The notes under the pieces are model-generated. The model searched no databases, was not told the DNA's origin, and was given only the letters and a program-made list of their open reading frames with translations. From Palsa-465 sp963800475 (lineage in GTDB: Bacteria > Actinomycetota > Thermoleophilia > Solirubrobacterales > Solirubrobacteraceae): a stretch of DNA of 64,000 nucleotides. The translations under genes and the position numbers were made by a program. Numbering within the stretch: position 1 is the stretch's first letter; each line of letters starts with the position of its first letter. Location of the stretch: the NCBI GenBank assembly GCA_963800475.1, contig CAWDAZ010000005.1, positions 89,998 to 153,997 on the forward strand, written 5' to 3'. Below are positions 34,044 to 42,750 of the stretch, piece by piece.

Positions 34044-36581
34044 TCACGAGGCCTTGATGCGGGCCCTGAGGGTGGCGTTCTGGCGCGCAGCGTCAGTAGT
34101 TGCGACGGTCAGCAGCAGCGGCGGCGGATGCCGGCCGCGCAGGCGTCCGGCAAATCCGCGCGCGGTCGAGAGCCCGCCGCTCGCGACCCTGATCCCAAGC
34201 GTCGTCTGCGTCGTCGCGAGCGTGATCTGCAGCCGGCCGCCTGCGATCCGGGAGCTGAACCTGACGCGCGCGCCGCGCGCGCCGGTCACCGCGACCACGC
34301 CGCTGCGGCCGGTGAAGGTGAGCCCGGACGGCAGCGTGAGCGCGATCGCGCTCAGGGCCGGCGCGCCGGCGGCGCTCGCGACCGCCAGCGACAGCGCCGG
34401 GCGCGCTGTGCCCACTCCGGTCAGGGCCACCCGCGACACCGTCGGGAGCCCGATCACCGTCCATCTGAACACCGCCCGGGGCAACGGCGCGCCCTGATAG
34501 GTCCCGGTGATCACGACCGAGTAGACCCCGGCCCTGCGCGGCCTGCCGGTGATGCGACCGGTCGTCGGCGAGATCGAAAGGCCCGGCGGCAGTCCTGCGG
34601 CCCGCCATGTGACGGCGCCGGAAGCCGACCCGATCAACCTCATCTGCACGGCGGCCGGCCGGCCGATCGTCATCCTCTGGGCGGCTGGGGTCGCGATCCG
34701 AAGCGTCACCGAACAGAGCGCCGCTGCGAGCCCTCCGCCGATCGGCGTGCCGAGCCCGGTCGCCATGTCGTAACCCGGGCCGGCCGGATACCGCCCGCCG
34801 TTGGTGCCGATCCCGTCGTTGTTCCCGGAGGTGACGTCGGTGAACGTCGAGGAGTACGCCCTGCCCGCGGCCCGGTACAGGCCCGGGTTGGCGAACCCGA
34901 CCGGCGAGGAGTGGCAGGCGCTGGAGGCGTCGATCACGGCGAGTAGCGCCGCCCACGCGGGCGCAGCGGCGCTCGTGCCCGCGATCGACTGCCAGCCGGC
35001 GGCCGAGGTCAGATCGGACCGCGAGCCGTTCCAGTAGACGATGTAGCCGGTGTTCGGATCGGCGTCGATCGACACGTCAGGGACCTGCCGGCAGGCGCCG
35101 CCGGTGGCGCTGCACGGCGAGCCCGACGACAGCGACCCGATCACGTTCAGGCCGGCCGCCGCGCCGCTCTGGTACGCGGGCATCGACCATACCTGGGAGA
35201 TCCCGCCACCGCCGGCTCCCCCGGTTCCCGACAGCGTCGCTACCGAGCCGTTGTTCCACGCGGTCTGACTCGGCGGCGGGCCGGGCCCGTCGAGGGTCGT
35301 TCCCCCGACGCCGGTCACGAACGGCTGACTGGACGGGTCGTCGACCGCGAGCCCGAGCGCCGGGATGCTCGGCGCCGGCGAGTTGCAGTCCGCCGATCCT
35401 TCGTCGCCCGAGGCGGAGACGATCGACTGGCCCTGAGCGGCGGCCTCCTGGAACAGCGCGTTCTCGGCGCTCAGCCCGTCGGAGCCGTTGGCCTCGCATT
35501 CGCCCCACGAGACCGAGACCACCTGCGCTCGGTCCTGGCTGATGATCGCGTTGAAGGTGTCGTAAGGACCCGCGCCTGGCCCGCTCGAGTTCGAGTTGGC
35601 GCCCTGGTAGACGAGGATGCTCGCCTTCGGCGCGAGCCCGATCGCGTTCTCGATGTCGAGCGCCGCCTCACCGGAGCCCGCGCCGCTCCCGGCGCCGCCG
35701 TCGACCTGGATGTAGGACACCGAAGCGTGGGTCCCGTAGCAGCTCTGGTACGCCTGGATGTCGTTCGGATCGTTCGGCTCGAGCTCGTAGATCGCGATCG
35801 TCTGTCCCTGGCCCTGGTCGCCGGCCTGGTACAGGGACGAGAAGCCGTACGAGGCGGCAATCTGATCCGCGGTGTAAGCACCCTGCTGCGAGGCGGCCGA
35901 GCTGGCCTGCGAGCACGGCTGCGGGCCACCGGTGGCGACGTGCCGGGCGCTGTGCTGCAGTGCCGCGTACCGAGTCCCGCCGCGGAGCGCGTGGCGCACG
36001 TACTGCGGATGGAAGCTGTTCGTGCTCGACAGCCCGAGTACCGCCTGGACGTCTGGCGCGATCCCGGCATCGAGCGCCGGGGCGGCGCTCGCAACGGTCG
36101 CGCTCCGCCCGCCCGGCAGGACGATCCGCTGCATCGACAGCGAGAACGCGTGCTCCGCCTGCGCGGCGGTCGCCGTCACCGGAATCGACAGGCGGTTGGC
36201 GCTAAGAGTCCCCGGTGTCAGGCCGTGGGCAGACAGCGAAGCGGACACCGCGCGGACCTGTGCCGGAGTGGCTCCGAACCGGGCGGCGAATTGCGCGGGG
36301 GTCAGGTACTGGTGGTAGACACCGCTGCCGGGGGTCGAGACGGCCTGAGCGAACGCCTGGAGCGCGGCCGGGTCGCGCGGCTTGAGCACCACCGTCAGGT
36401 GCAGCCGCGCGCTGGCCGGCAGCGCGCCCACGACTCTCGCCGCGTGCGTGACGCGCGGCGTGGTCCCGACGCGCACGGGTCCGGACGCGCCCGCGGATGA
36501 TGCCGCCGGCACCGCTGCCGCGCTCGCCGCGACCGCAGCCGCGCATGCCAACCGTGATGCGGTTCGAGGTCCCCACCGCAT
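34044..36581 (-). CDS. Secreted S53 peptidase (sedolisin / pro-kumamolisin type)
   Basis: An 845-residue serine-carboxyl protease. A signal peptide (about 1-30) is followed by a pro-domain (about 45-190; YHQYLTPAQFAARFG is typical). The catalytic domain is about 235-625: Glu305 and Asp309 in GEAALDIENA, oxyanion Asp393 in SGDEGS, and nucleophile Ser537 in GTSAAAPAWA. The calcium site lies in FTDVTSGNND through PGYDMATGLGTP near 580-615. A C-terminal Ig-like domain (putative Ig, near 640-720) and another beta-rich segment follow. These enzymes act at acidic pH outside the cell. It is a single gene, with cysK downstream. Confidence 0.93.
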   Translation of the reverse strand: MRWGPRTASRLACAAAVAASAAAVPAASSAGASGPVRVGTTPRVTHAARVVGALPASARLHLTVVLKPRDPAALQAFAQAVSTPGSGVYHQYLTPAQFAARFGATPAQVRAVSASLSAHGLTPGTLSANRLSIPVTATAAQAEHAFSLSMQRIVLPGGRSATVASAAPALDAGIAPDVQAVLGLSSTNSFHPQYVRHALRGGTRYAALQHSARHVATGGPQPCSQASSAASQQGAYTADQIAASYGFSSLYQAGDQGQGQTIAIYELEPNDPNDIQAYQSCYGTHASVSYIQVDGGAGSGAGSGEAALDIENAIGLAPKASILVYQGANSNSSGPGAGPYDTFNAIISQDRAQVVSVSWGECEANGSDGLSAENALFQEAAAQGQSIVSASGDEGSADCNSPAPSIPALGLAVDDPSSQPFVTGVGGTTLDGPGPPPSQTAWNNGSVATLSGTGGAGGGGISQVWSMPAYQSGAAAGLNVIGSLSSGSPCSATGGACRQVPDVSIDADPNTGYIVYWNGSRSDLTSAAGWQSIAGTSAAAPAWAALLAVIDASSACHSSPVGFANPGLYRAAGRAYSSTFTDVTSGNNDGIGTNGGRYPAGPGYDMATGLGTPIGGGLAAALCSVTLRIATPAAQRMTIGRPAAVQMRLIGSASGAVTWRAAGLPPGLSISPTTGRITGRPRRAGVYSVVITGTYQGAPLPRAVFRWTVIGLPTVSRVALTGVGTARPALSLAVASAAGAPALSAIALTLPSGLTFTGRSGVVAVTGARGARVRFSSRIAGGRLQITLATTQTTLGIRVASGGLSTARGFAGRLRGRHPPPLLLTVATTDAARQNATLRARIKAS

Positions 36582-36655
36582 GAGCAGATCGAGCGTAGCG
36601 GCCGCCGCGTCTCGGGTGCGTCAATTCAGGCCGTTTTTCGCCGCCCGATGCGAGG

Positions 36656-37138
36656 TCAGTGGTCGTGCTCGCCCGGGTCGTGCACGACGACGACCGGGCA
36701 CGAGGCGTGCCGGAGCAGGTGCCTCGACGTGCTTCCTTCGAGCCTCGCCCGGATCCCGCCGAGCCCGCGCGAGCCCACCACGATCGCCGCCGCCTGGTGC
36801 TCGTCGGCAAGCGCGAGCAGCGTCTTCGCGACGTTGCCCTCCTCGTCGGCCACCGCGAGCGGCTGAGCGTCGAGCCCATGCGAGCTCGCCACCGCCGCCC
36901 CCTCGCGAGCCAGATCGTCCGCCTGCTCGTGCAGGGCCCGATCGACGTCGCTCGCAACCTCCGGATCGATCATCGGCCCGGGCGCGCCCATCTCCCCCGG
37001 CACCGACTGCGTCGCCAGCGCGTACTCCAGCCCCTCCTCCCACACGGTCGCGACGATGATCCGGCAGCCACCGAGGAACTTGGCCGCGGCGGCGATCGCG
37101 TGGCGCGCCGGGGATGACCCGTCGAACGCGATGATCAC
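36656..37138 (-). CDS. Universal stress protein (UspA family)
   Basis: A 160-residue single-domain UspA protein starting at a GTG. IIAFDGSSPARHAIAAAA is the family N-terminus and VVGSRGLGGIRARLEGSTSRHLLRHASCPVVVV the ATP-binding end, with G-x2-G-x9-G(S), so it is predicted to bind ATP. A stop lies 13 codons upstream, so no longer form is possible. The 182 bases between it and the Rrf2 gene show no other gene. Confidence 0.92.
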   Translation of the reverse strand: MIIAFDGSSPARHAIAAAAKFLGGCRIIVATVWEEGLEYALATQSVPGEMGAPGPMIDPEVASDVDRALHEQADDLAREGAAVASSHGLDAQPLAVADEEGNVAKTLLALADEHQAAAIVVGSRGLGGIRARLEGSTSRHLLRHASCPVVVVHDPGEHDH

Positions 37139-37320
37139 GGTCTCGGTGCGCTGTTCGCTTGCCGCCTCGATATCGGGAGCCTCTCACATCGAGCGGGGTC
37201 AGGATGCGGCGCGGCTAAGCGGGCTTTCCGCTCTGATCGAACTGGGCTGCAGCCATCGGCCAGCCGTATCCGCCGGCCGCGACGAAGTCAAGAGGCGACC
37301 GTCGCACGGTAACGAGCCGG

Positions 37321-37713
37321 CTAGATGTGGTACATCGGCGCGTGCGCCTCGCGGGCCTCCGCCTCGGCGACATCGGCAACGGTCATCCCGGCGAGCGCGG
37401 CGCGCGCCGCTTGGGCCGCCTCGGCGAACACGCCGGTCGCGCCCTGCCCGATCGGGCCGTCGAGCAGCTCGACGAGCTCGAGCACCGTGATCTCCGCAGG
37501 TGGTCTGGCGAACGCGTACCCGCCCTTGACGCCGCGCTGCGAGCGCAGCACCCCGGCGCGCCGCAGCGCCGCGAACAGCTGCTCGAGGAACTGCGCCGGA
37601 ATCTCGCGCCGCCGCGCGAGCTCGGCGATCGGCACCGGCCCCCTGTCCCCATGGCCGTACAACTCGACGAGCGCGCTCAGCGCGTACGGGCTCTTAGAAG
37701 TAATCGAGATCAC
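37321..37713 (-). CDS. Rrf2-family transcriptional regulator without cluster cysteines
   Basis: A 130-residue winged-helix regulator: SPYALSALVELYGHGDRGPVPIAELARRREIPAQFLEQLFAALRRAGVLRSQRGVKGGYAFARPP is spread over its first half. Members such as IscR and NsrR carry three Cys that hold an iron-sulfur cluster; here there is none, so it belongs to the cysteine-free group (CymR-like). Target unknown. A very strong hairpin separates it from the HDOD-LuxR gene upstream on the same strand. Confidence 0.88.
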   Translation of the reverse strand: MISITSKSPYALSALVELYGHGDRGPVPIAELARRREIPAQFLEQLFAALRRAGVLRSQRGVKGGYAFARPPAEITVLELVELLDGPIGQGATGVFAEAAQAARAALAGMTVADVAEAEAREAHAPMYHI

Positions 37714-37754
37714 GGCGGCGATGATCGCAGGACCAGCGGCCGGGGGGCTGGAGT

Positions 37755-37808
37755 GCGGGGCCGTTTCGGCGCCGCTCGCGCAGCAAAGCGGCGCCGCAAC
37801 GGCCCCGC
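37755..37808. terminator. Long hairpin between HDOD-LuxR and rrf2 genes
   Basis: The arms 37755-37776 and 37787-37808 pair at 21 of 22 positions around a 10-base loop (outer arms GCGGGGCCGTT and AACGGCCCCGC, inner arms GGCGCCGCT and AGCGGCGCC). It starts 10 bases after the HDOD-LuxR stop. No T-run follows, but T-less hairpins are common ends in high-GC actinobacteria. Confidence 0.6.
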
Positions 37809-37818
37809 GCTCAAAGCC

Positions 37819-38928
37819 CTAGAGCCAACCCCGCTCAGTGGCGATCAGCACCGCCTGAGCTCGATCCCGCGCCCCCAGCTTGCCGTAGATGTTGTGCAGG
37901 TGGGTGCGGATCGTGCTCGTCGACAGCCCGAGCTCGCCGGCGATCTGCTTGTACACCATCCCGCGCGCGAGCCGTCTGATCACCTCGAGCTCGCGCTTGG
38001 ACATCGGACACGGATCGACCGCCCGGGGCCGTGAGTCCGCCCCGGACAGTGGCAGGTCGTACATCACTGAGCGCAGCTGCTGCGGCGTGACATCCACGAC
38101 CCGCGAGGCCCTCAGGAGCTCCGACGGCGCGATCGCCCCGCCGAGCGCGTAATGGGCGAGCATGTCGGCCAGCCGCACGATCGCCGCGTCGCCCTGCGCG
38201 TCATCGGCGTGATGTCGCTCGATCGCGCTGGCCACCGAGCGCGGGAGGCTCCAGCGCCGCGCGAGCACGCCGCCGACAAGCGCGTGGTCGACGCCCAGCT
38301 CGCGACGCTCGGCCGCGATCCGGTCCTCGGGGGTGCGGGCGTCGCCATGGACCTGACGCGGATAGCCGGGGTAGGCGTGGACGAGCACAAGCTTGCCGAT
38401 GTCGTGCAGCAGCGAGGTGATCATCAGCCGGTCGCGCGCCTCGTAGGAGAGCTCGCGCGCCAGCCGGTCCGCCGCGCGCTGCGTGGCGATCGCGTGCAGC
38501 CGGAAGCGCTCCGGCATGCCCTTCCACAACGGGCTGCGCTGGAAGAAGTCGAACGTCCGCGCGCGGGTCGCGATCGTCCTCACGCCGCCCGGCGACAGCA
38601 CCTTGACGGCCTTGACGATGCTGTCGACCTTGCCGTGCCCCCGCCCCTCGACTTGGTTGGCGAGGCGCAGCACGGTGACCGCCAGCGCGACGTCGCCCTC
38701 GACGGCCGCAACCACTTCCGCGGTCGAGGGCTCGCCGCTCTCGAACATCCGGATCACCTGGTTGCGGGACTCCGCCAGCGCCGGGAACGCCTCGAGCGCC
38801 TCGAACGCCGCGGTCAGCCGGCGGCCGTGCCCTTCGTTGTGATGGCGCTCGCGAGCCGCGTACGGGTCAGTCGGGACGGCGGTCAGCTTTCGCTCGGGGG
38901 AGTGACCTGTCTCGAGTTCAGTTGCCAT
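37819..38928 (-). CDS. HDOD-domain signalling protein fused to a LuxR-type HTH
   Basis: A 369-residue protein; the ATG at 38928 is preferred, 11 codons inside the longest frame. The HDOD domain (about 40-240) has FEALEAFPALAESRN, AAVEGDVALAVTVLRLAN and the metal-type motif LLHDIGKLVLVHAYP, then DHALVGGVLARRWSLP and IERHHADD. The C-terminal 60 residues are a LuxR/NarL helix-turn-helix (MSKRELEVIRRLARGMVYKQIAGELGLSTSTIRTHLHNIY in two helices). The intact HD pair suggests hydrolase activity is possible. Joining HDOD to a DNA-binding domain would make it a one-component regulator. The promoter is divergent or tandem with gltX upstream. Confidence 0.87.
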   Translation of the reverse strand: MATELETGHSPERKLTAVPTDPYAARERHHNEGHGRRLTAAFEALEAFPALAESRNQVIRMFESGEPSTAEVVAAVEGDVALAVTVLRLANQVEGRGHGKVDSIVKAVKVLSPGGVRTIATRARTFDFFQRSPLWKGMPERFRLHAIATQRAADRLARELSYEARDRLMITSLLHDIGKLVLVHAYPGYPRQVHGDARTPEDRIAAERRELGVDHALVGGVLARRWSLPRSVASAIERHHADDAQGDAAIVRLADMLAHYALGGAIAPSELLRASRVVDVTPQQLRSVMYDLPLSGADSRPRAVDPCPMSKRELEVIRRLARGMVYKQIAGELGLSTSTIRTHLHNIYGKLGARDRAQAVLIATERGWL

Positions 38929-38993
38929 TCGACGGGCCGCCTCAGCCGCTGCACTAGACACTGCGCTTCTATCGGCACAATGCCGACCGCGGT

Positions 38994-40358
38994 TTAGGAC
39001 TGCTCGCGGTCCGCGCGGTCGAGCGCGTGCTCGATTCGAGCCAGCGTCTCCCGGCGTCCAAGAAGCGCCACGCTCTCAAAGATACCCGGCGAAACGGTCG
39101 TTCCAGCGATCGCGACCCGGACCGGCTGGAATACCGCGCCCGGCTTGCTGGCGGTGTCGGCGACCACGCCGCGGAGCGCCGCCTCGACGTTCTCGACGCT
39201 GAACGGGTCCGCCGCCGCGAGCGCGTCGCGAGCCGCTCGCAGCCGGTCGGCCCCGCCGTCGCCCATGATCACGCGCGCGAACGCGGCATCGTCTTGCGCC
39301 GGCCCCTCGAACAGGAACGCGACCAGCGGCCAGAACTCCTCCAGCGTCTGGATCTTCTCGCCCGCGATCTCAGCCGCCGGCTGCAGCCCGGTGCGGCCCG
39401 TGAACTCCTCGAGCCGCCGCGTGAGCTCGTCGTTGTCGAGCCGCCGGAGGTACACGCCGTTCATGTGGCGGAGCTTGCGCTCATCGAACACGGCCGGGTT
39501 CTTCGAGACGCGCTCGAGCCGGAACCGCTCCGCGAGCTCGGGCAGGCTGAAGATCTCCTCGTCGGACGCAAACCCGGCACCAAGCAGCGCGATGTAGTTG
39601 TCGACGGCCTCGGGCAGATACCCCGCGTCGCGGAGCTCCTGAACCGAAGCCGCGCCGTGGCGCTTGGACAGCTTGCGGCCGTCGGGTCCCAGCAGCAGCG
39701 GCAGGTGGGCGTAGCGCGGCGGCTCGGCATCGAGCGCCTCGAATACGAGCAGCTGCTTCGGGGTGTTCGAAAGGTGGTCCTCGCCGCGGACTACGTGTGT
39801 GATCCTGGCGTCGAGATCGTCGACCGCGACCGCGAAGTTGTAGAGGACCGAGCCGTCGGCCCTGGCGATCACAGGGTCATCCATGCTCGCGTTCGGGAAC
39901 CGGGCCTGCCCGCGGATCACGTCGTCGACGACCGTCTCGCCCGTGTCCGGGACCCGAAGTCTGACGGCCCCGGTGTCCTCCGGCTCGCCCCGGAAGCCGC
40001 GGTCCTGCCCGAGCCGCTCCTTGTAGGCCTTGACGTCGTCGGCGGTCGCGCTCGACTGGTACGCGGCCCCGCTCGACAACAGCTGCTGCAGCGCCTCGCG
40101 GTGGCGCTCCGCGCGCTCGGACTGGAAGATCGGGCCCTCGTCCCAGTCGAGCTTCAGCCACCGCAGCGCGTCGATGATCTGCTCGACGTTCTCGGGCGTC
40201 GAGCGCTCGCGGTCGGTGTCCTCGATGCGCAGCACCAGCGTGCCGGCCCGGCCGTCGGCGTCGGACGGACGGTGGGCGAGCAGCCAGTTGTAGAGCGCCG
40301 TCCGCGCGCCGCCGATGTGCAGCGCCCCGGTTGGAGATGGTGCAAAGCGAAGGCGCAT
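38994..40358 (-). CDS. gltX: Glutamyl-tRNA synthetase
   Basis: A class I synthetase of 454 residues. RFAPSPTGALHIGGARTALYNW holds the HIGH-type motif HIGG, RGEDHLSNTPKQ is conserved, and GRKLSKRHGA is the KMSKS loop. The C-terminal anticodon-binding part is normal in length. As in many actinobacteria it may be non-discriminating and also load tRNA-Gln; this depends on the absence of glnS, which cannot be judged here. Only 12 bases separate its start from the divergent nfo gene. Confidence 0.96.
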   Translation of the reverse strand: MRLRFAPSPTGALHIGGARTALYNWLLAHRPSDADGRAGTLVLRIEDTDRERSTPENVEQIIDALRWLKLDWDEGPIFQSERAERHREALQQLLSSGAAYQSSATADDVKAYKERLGQDRGFRGEPEDTGAVRLRVPDTGETVVDDVIRGQARFPNASMDDPVIARADGSVLYNFAVAVDDLDARITHVVRGEDHLSNTPKQLLVFEALDAEPPRYAHLPLLLGPDGRKLSKRHGAASVQELRDAGYLPEAVDNYIALLGAGFASDEEIFSLPELAERFRLERVSKNPAVFDERKLRHMNGVYLRRLDNDELTRRLEEFTGRTGLQPAAEIAGEKIQTLEEFWPLVAFLFEGPAQDDAAFARVIMGDGGADRLRAARDALAAADPFSVENVEAALRGVVADTASKPGAVFQPVRVAIAGTTVSPGIFESVALLGRRETLARIEHALDRADREQS

Positions 40359-40370
40359 AGAGTGGGGCCC

Positions 40371-41240
40371 ATGCTAATCGGCGCCCACGTCTCCAACGCG
40401 GGCGGCCTCGACAAGGCCGTCGCCCGCGGCGTCGAGCGCGGCTGTCGCGCGATCCAGATCTTCAACCAGTCCCCGCGCATGTGGCGGCCCACCGCTTACG
40501 GCGCGGACGACTTCGCCGCGTTTAGAGAGGCGATCGAGCAGAGCCCGATCGACGCAGTGCTGATCCACGCGGTGTACCTGCTGAACTGCGCCTCCGAGGA
40601 TCGCGAGATCCGCTCGAAGACGCTCACCTCGCTGACCCAGTCGCTTCGAGTCGGGTCCGCGATCGGCGCTGCCGGCGTCGTTCTGCATCCGGGGTCGGCC
40701 AAGCAGGGCGACGTGCCCAAGGCAATCAAGCGGGCCGGGAAGCTGATCAGCGAGGCCCTCGCCGAGTCGGACGGGTGCGAGCTGCTCCTCGAGGACACGG
40801 CTGGCGCCGGCGGTACGCTCGGGCGCTCGTTCGAGGAGCTCGCCGAGCTGATCGCGGCCGCGGGCGGATCGAAGCGGCTCGGGCTGTGCCTCGACTCGTG
40901 CCACCTGTACGCCTCCGGCTACGACGTCGCGACCCCAGACGGGCTCGACCACACGCTCGCGGAGTGCGACCGGTTCGTGGGCCTGAAGCGGTTGCGGTCG
41001 CTGCACCTCAACGACTCGCTGGTGCCACTCGGGTCGAACCGCGACCGCCACGCGATCCTCGGCGAGGGAGAGCTCGGCGAGCGCGGCTGCGCCAACTTCG
41101 TCTCGGAGCCGCACTTCGAAAAGCTGCCGTGCGTGCTCGAGACCGGCCGCGACGGGGGAGCGCCGGCGGCTGAGGACGTCGCGCTCGCGTTCAAGCTCAG
41201 AAAACGAGGAACGACCACGCGCAGGAGGCGCGCCCGCTAG
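40371..41240 (+). CDS. nfo: Endonuclease IV (AP endonuclease)
   Basis: A 289-residue TIM-barrel enzyme with three zinc ions that cuts DNA at abasic sites. MLIGAHVSNAGGLDKAV, IFNQSPRMW, LIHAVYLLN, LEDTAGAGGTLG, LCLDSCHLYASGYD, LHLNDS, DRHAILGEGELG and LETGRDGG are the family blocks. The ATG at 40371 is fixed by MLIGAHVS and by its distance from gltX. The C-terminal dozen residues are Arg-rich. It is followed by zwf after 12 bases, so both are probably one transcript. Confidence 0.96.
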   Translation: MLIGAHVSNAGGLDKAVARGVERGCRAIQIFNQSPRMWRPTAYGADDFAAFREAIEQSPIDAVLIHAVYLLNCASEDREIRSKTLTSLTQSLRVGSAIGAAGVVLHPGSAKQGDVPKAIKRAGKLISEALAESDGCELLLEDTAGAGGTLGRSFEELAELIAAAGGSKRLGLCLDSCHLYASGYDVATPDGLDHTLAECDRFVGLKRLRSLHLNDSLVPLGSNRDRHAILGEGELGERGCANFVSEPHFEKLPCVLETGRDGGAPAAEDVALAFKLRKRGTTTRRRRAR

Positions 41241-41252
41241 GGTGCCCCGCTG

Positions 41253-42662
41253 ATGACGACCGGCACCGGGCAGCGCGAAGCGGACGCCCTCGTCGTGTTC
41301 GGGATCACCGGCGACCTGGCGAAGAAGATGACCTTGCTGTCGCTGTATCGCCTCGAGCAGCGCGGCCTGCTCAGCGTGCCGGTGATCGGAGTGGCGGTCG
41401 ACGACTGGACCGTCGACCACTTGCGCGAGCACGCCCGTGAGGCGATCGTGAACTGCGGCGAGCAGCTCGACGAGCAGGTGTTTGAGCGGTTCGCGGCCCG
41501 GCTCGGCTACGTGAGCGGCGACTTCGGCGATTCCGGCACCTACGAGCGGGTCGCCGCCGCGCTGAAGGACCTGCCGTACCCGGCCTTCTATCTCGAGATT
41601 CCGCCGTCGCTGTTCGCGACCGTGGTCGGGAACCTGTCGGAGCAGGGGCTCGTGTCCGACGGGCAGCGGGTGGTCGTCGAGAAGCCGTTCGGCCACGATC
41701 TCGCTTCGGCGCGGGCGCTAGCGGCTGAGCTCCACAAGTTCATCGACGAGTCGCAGCTGTACCGGATCGACCACTTCCTCGGCAAGATGGGCCTCGAGGA
41801 GATCCTGTACCTGCGGTTCGCCAACACGATGCTCGAGCCTGTCTGGAACCGCAACCACCTCGCGTGCGTGCAGATCACGATGGCCGAGAACTTCGGCGTC
41901 GAGGACCGCGGGCATTTCTACGACCCCGTCGGTGCGCTTCGCGACGTGGTCGTCAACCACCTGATGCAGCTGCTCGCCGAGGCGGCGATGGAGCCCCCGT
42001 CGGGCAGCGACCCCGAGACGCTCAAGGACGTCAAGAACGCGGTGTTCCGCGCAATCGACGACGCCCAGCCGGCGCGCTGCGTGCGCGGCCAGTACGACGG
42101 GTACCGCCAGATCTCCGGGGTCGCGCCCGACTCGACCACCGAGACGTTCGTGGCGATCCGGCTGGAGGTCGACAACTGGCGCTGGGCGGGGGTGCCGTTC
42201 TTCATCCGCACCGGCAAGCGGATGCCGGTCCGCCAGACGGAGCTGCGGCTGGTCTTCAAGCACCCGCCGAAGGTGCATTTCATCAAGTTCGGCCGGCGCC
42301 GGCCCGAGCCCAGCCAGATCGTGTTCAAGATCGATCCCGGGACCGGGATCCGGATGATTCTCGACGCTCACCGGGCCGACCAGCAGGGGCCGAACGCGAT
42401 CGAGCTGGATATGGAGTTCGCTCAGGAGGGTGGCGAGGGCGCGACCCCCTACGAGGTGCTGCTACACGCGGCGCTGGTCGGCGACAGCACCCACTTCACC
42501 CGCCATGACATGGTCGAGGAGACGTGGCGGATCGTGCAGCCGCTGCTCGACAACCCACCCGAGGCGCTTCCATACGCGCCCGGCACGTGGGGCCCGGCCG
42601 AGGCCGACAAGCTGGTCACCGGCTTCGGCGGCTGGCACGGCCCGTGGCTGCCTGACGGCTAG
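41253..42662 (+). CDS. zwf: Glucose-6-phosphate 1-dehydrogenase
   Basis: A 469-residue NAD(P)-linked dehydrogenase opening the oxidative pentose phosphate pathway. The coenzyme loop is VVFGITGDLAKK, EKPFGHDL follows, and the substrate/active-site motif is RIDHFLGK. The C-terminal domain has RWAGVPFFIRTGKRMP. The usual neighbours (gnd, opcA, pgl, tal) are absent; pairing with nfo is unusual but could supply NADPH for oxidative stress. Confidence 0.96.
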   Translation: MTTGTGQREADALVVFGITGDLAKKMTLLSLYRLEQRGLLSVPVIGVAVDDWTVDHLREHAREAIVNCGEQLDEQVFERFAARLGYVSGDFGDSGTYERVAAALKDLPYPAFYLEIPPSLFATVVGNLSEQGLVSDGQRVVVEKPFGHDLASARALAAELHKFIDESQLYRIDHFLGKMGLEEILYLRFANTMLEPVWNRNHLACVQITMAENFGVEDRGHFYDPVGALRDVVVNHLMQLLAEAAMEPPSGSDPETLKDVKNAVFRAIDDAQPARCVRGQYDGYRQISGVAPDSTTETFVAIRLEVDNWRWAGVPFFIRTGKRMPVRQTELRLVFKHPPKVHFIKFGRRRPEPSQIVFKIDPGTGIRMILDAHRADQQGPNAIELDMEFAQEGGEGATPYEVLLHAALVGDSTHFTRHDMVEETWRIVQPLLDNPPEALPYAPGTWGPAEADKLVTGFGGWHGPWLPDG

Positions 42663-42750
42663 CGCGGCCGACCGCCGCGCCCGCGCGGGCGGGCGGGCGA
42701 GAGTGCGGGCGGGCGAGAGTCAAGCACCGGAACGACGGGCCGATTCAGGC
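42663..42750. repeat. GC-rich convergent gap with a 16-bp tandem repeat
   Basis: Between the ends of zwf and dnaE. GCGGGCGGGCGAGAGT is repeated exactly at 42689-42704 and 42705-42720, and CGCCCG-CG-CGGGCG just before it can fold. Probably the transcription end for both genes. Confidence 0.45.

Noticed and set aside
39027..40370. Plus-strand extension that would make endonuclease IV 737 residues long
   Set aside because: The extension is antisense to gltX; the family start MLIGAHVS fits the ATG at 40371.
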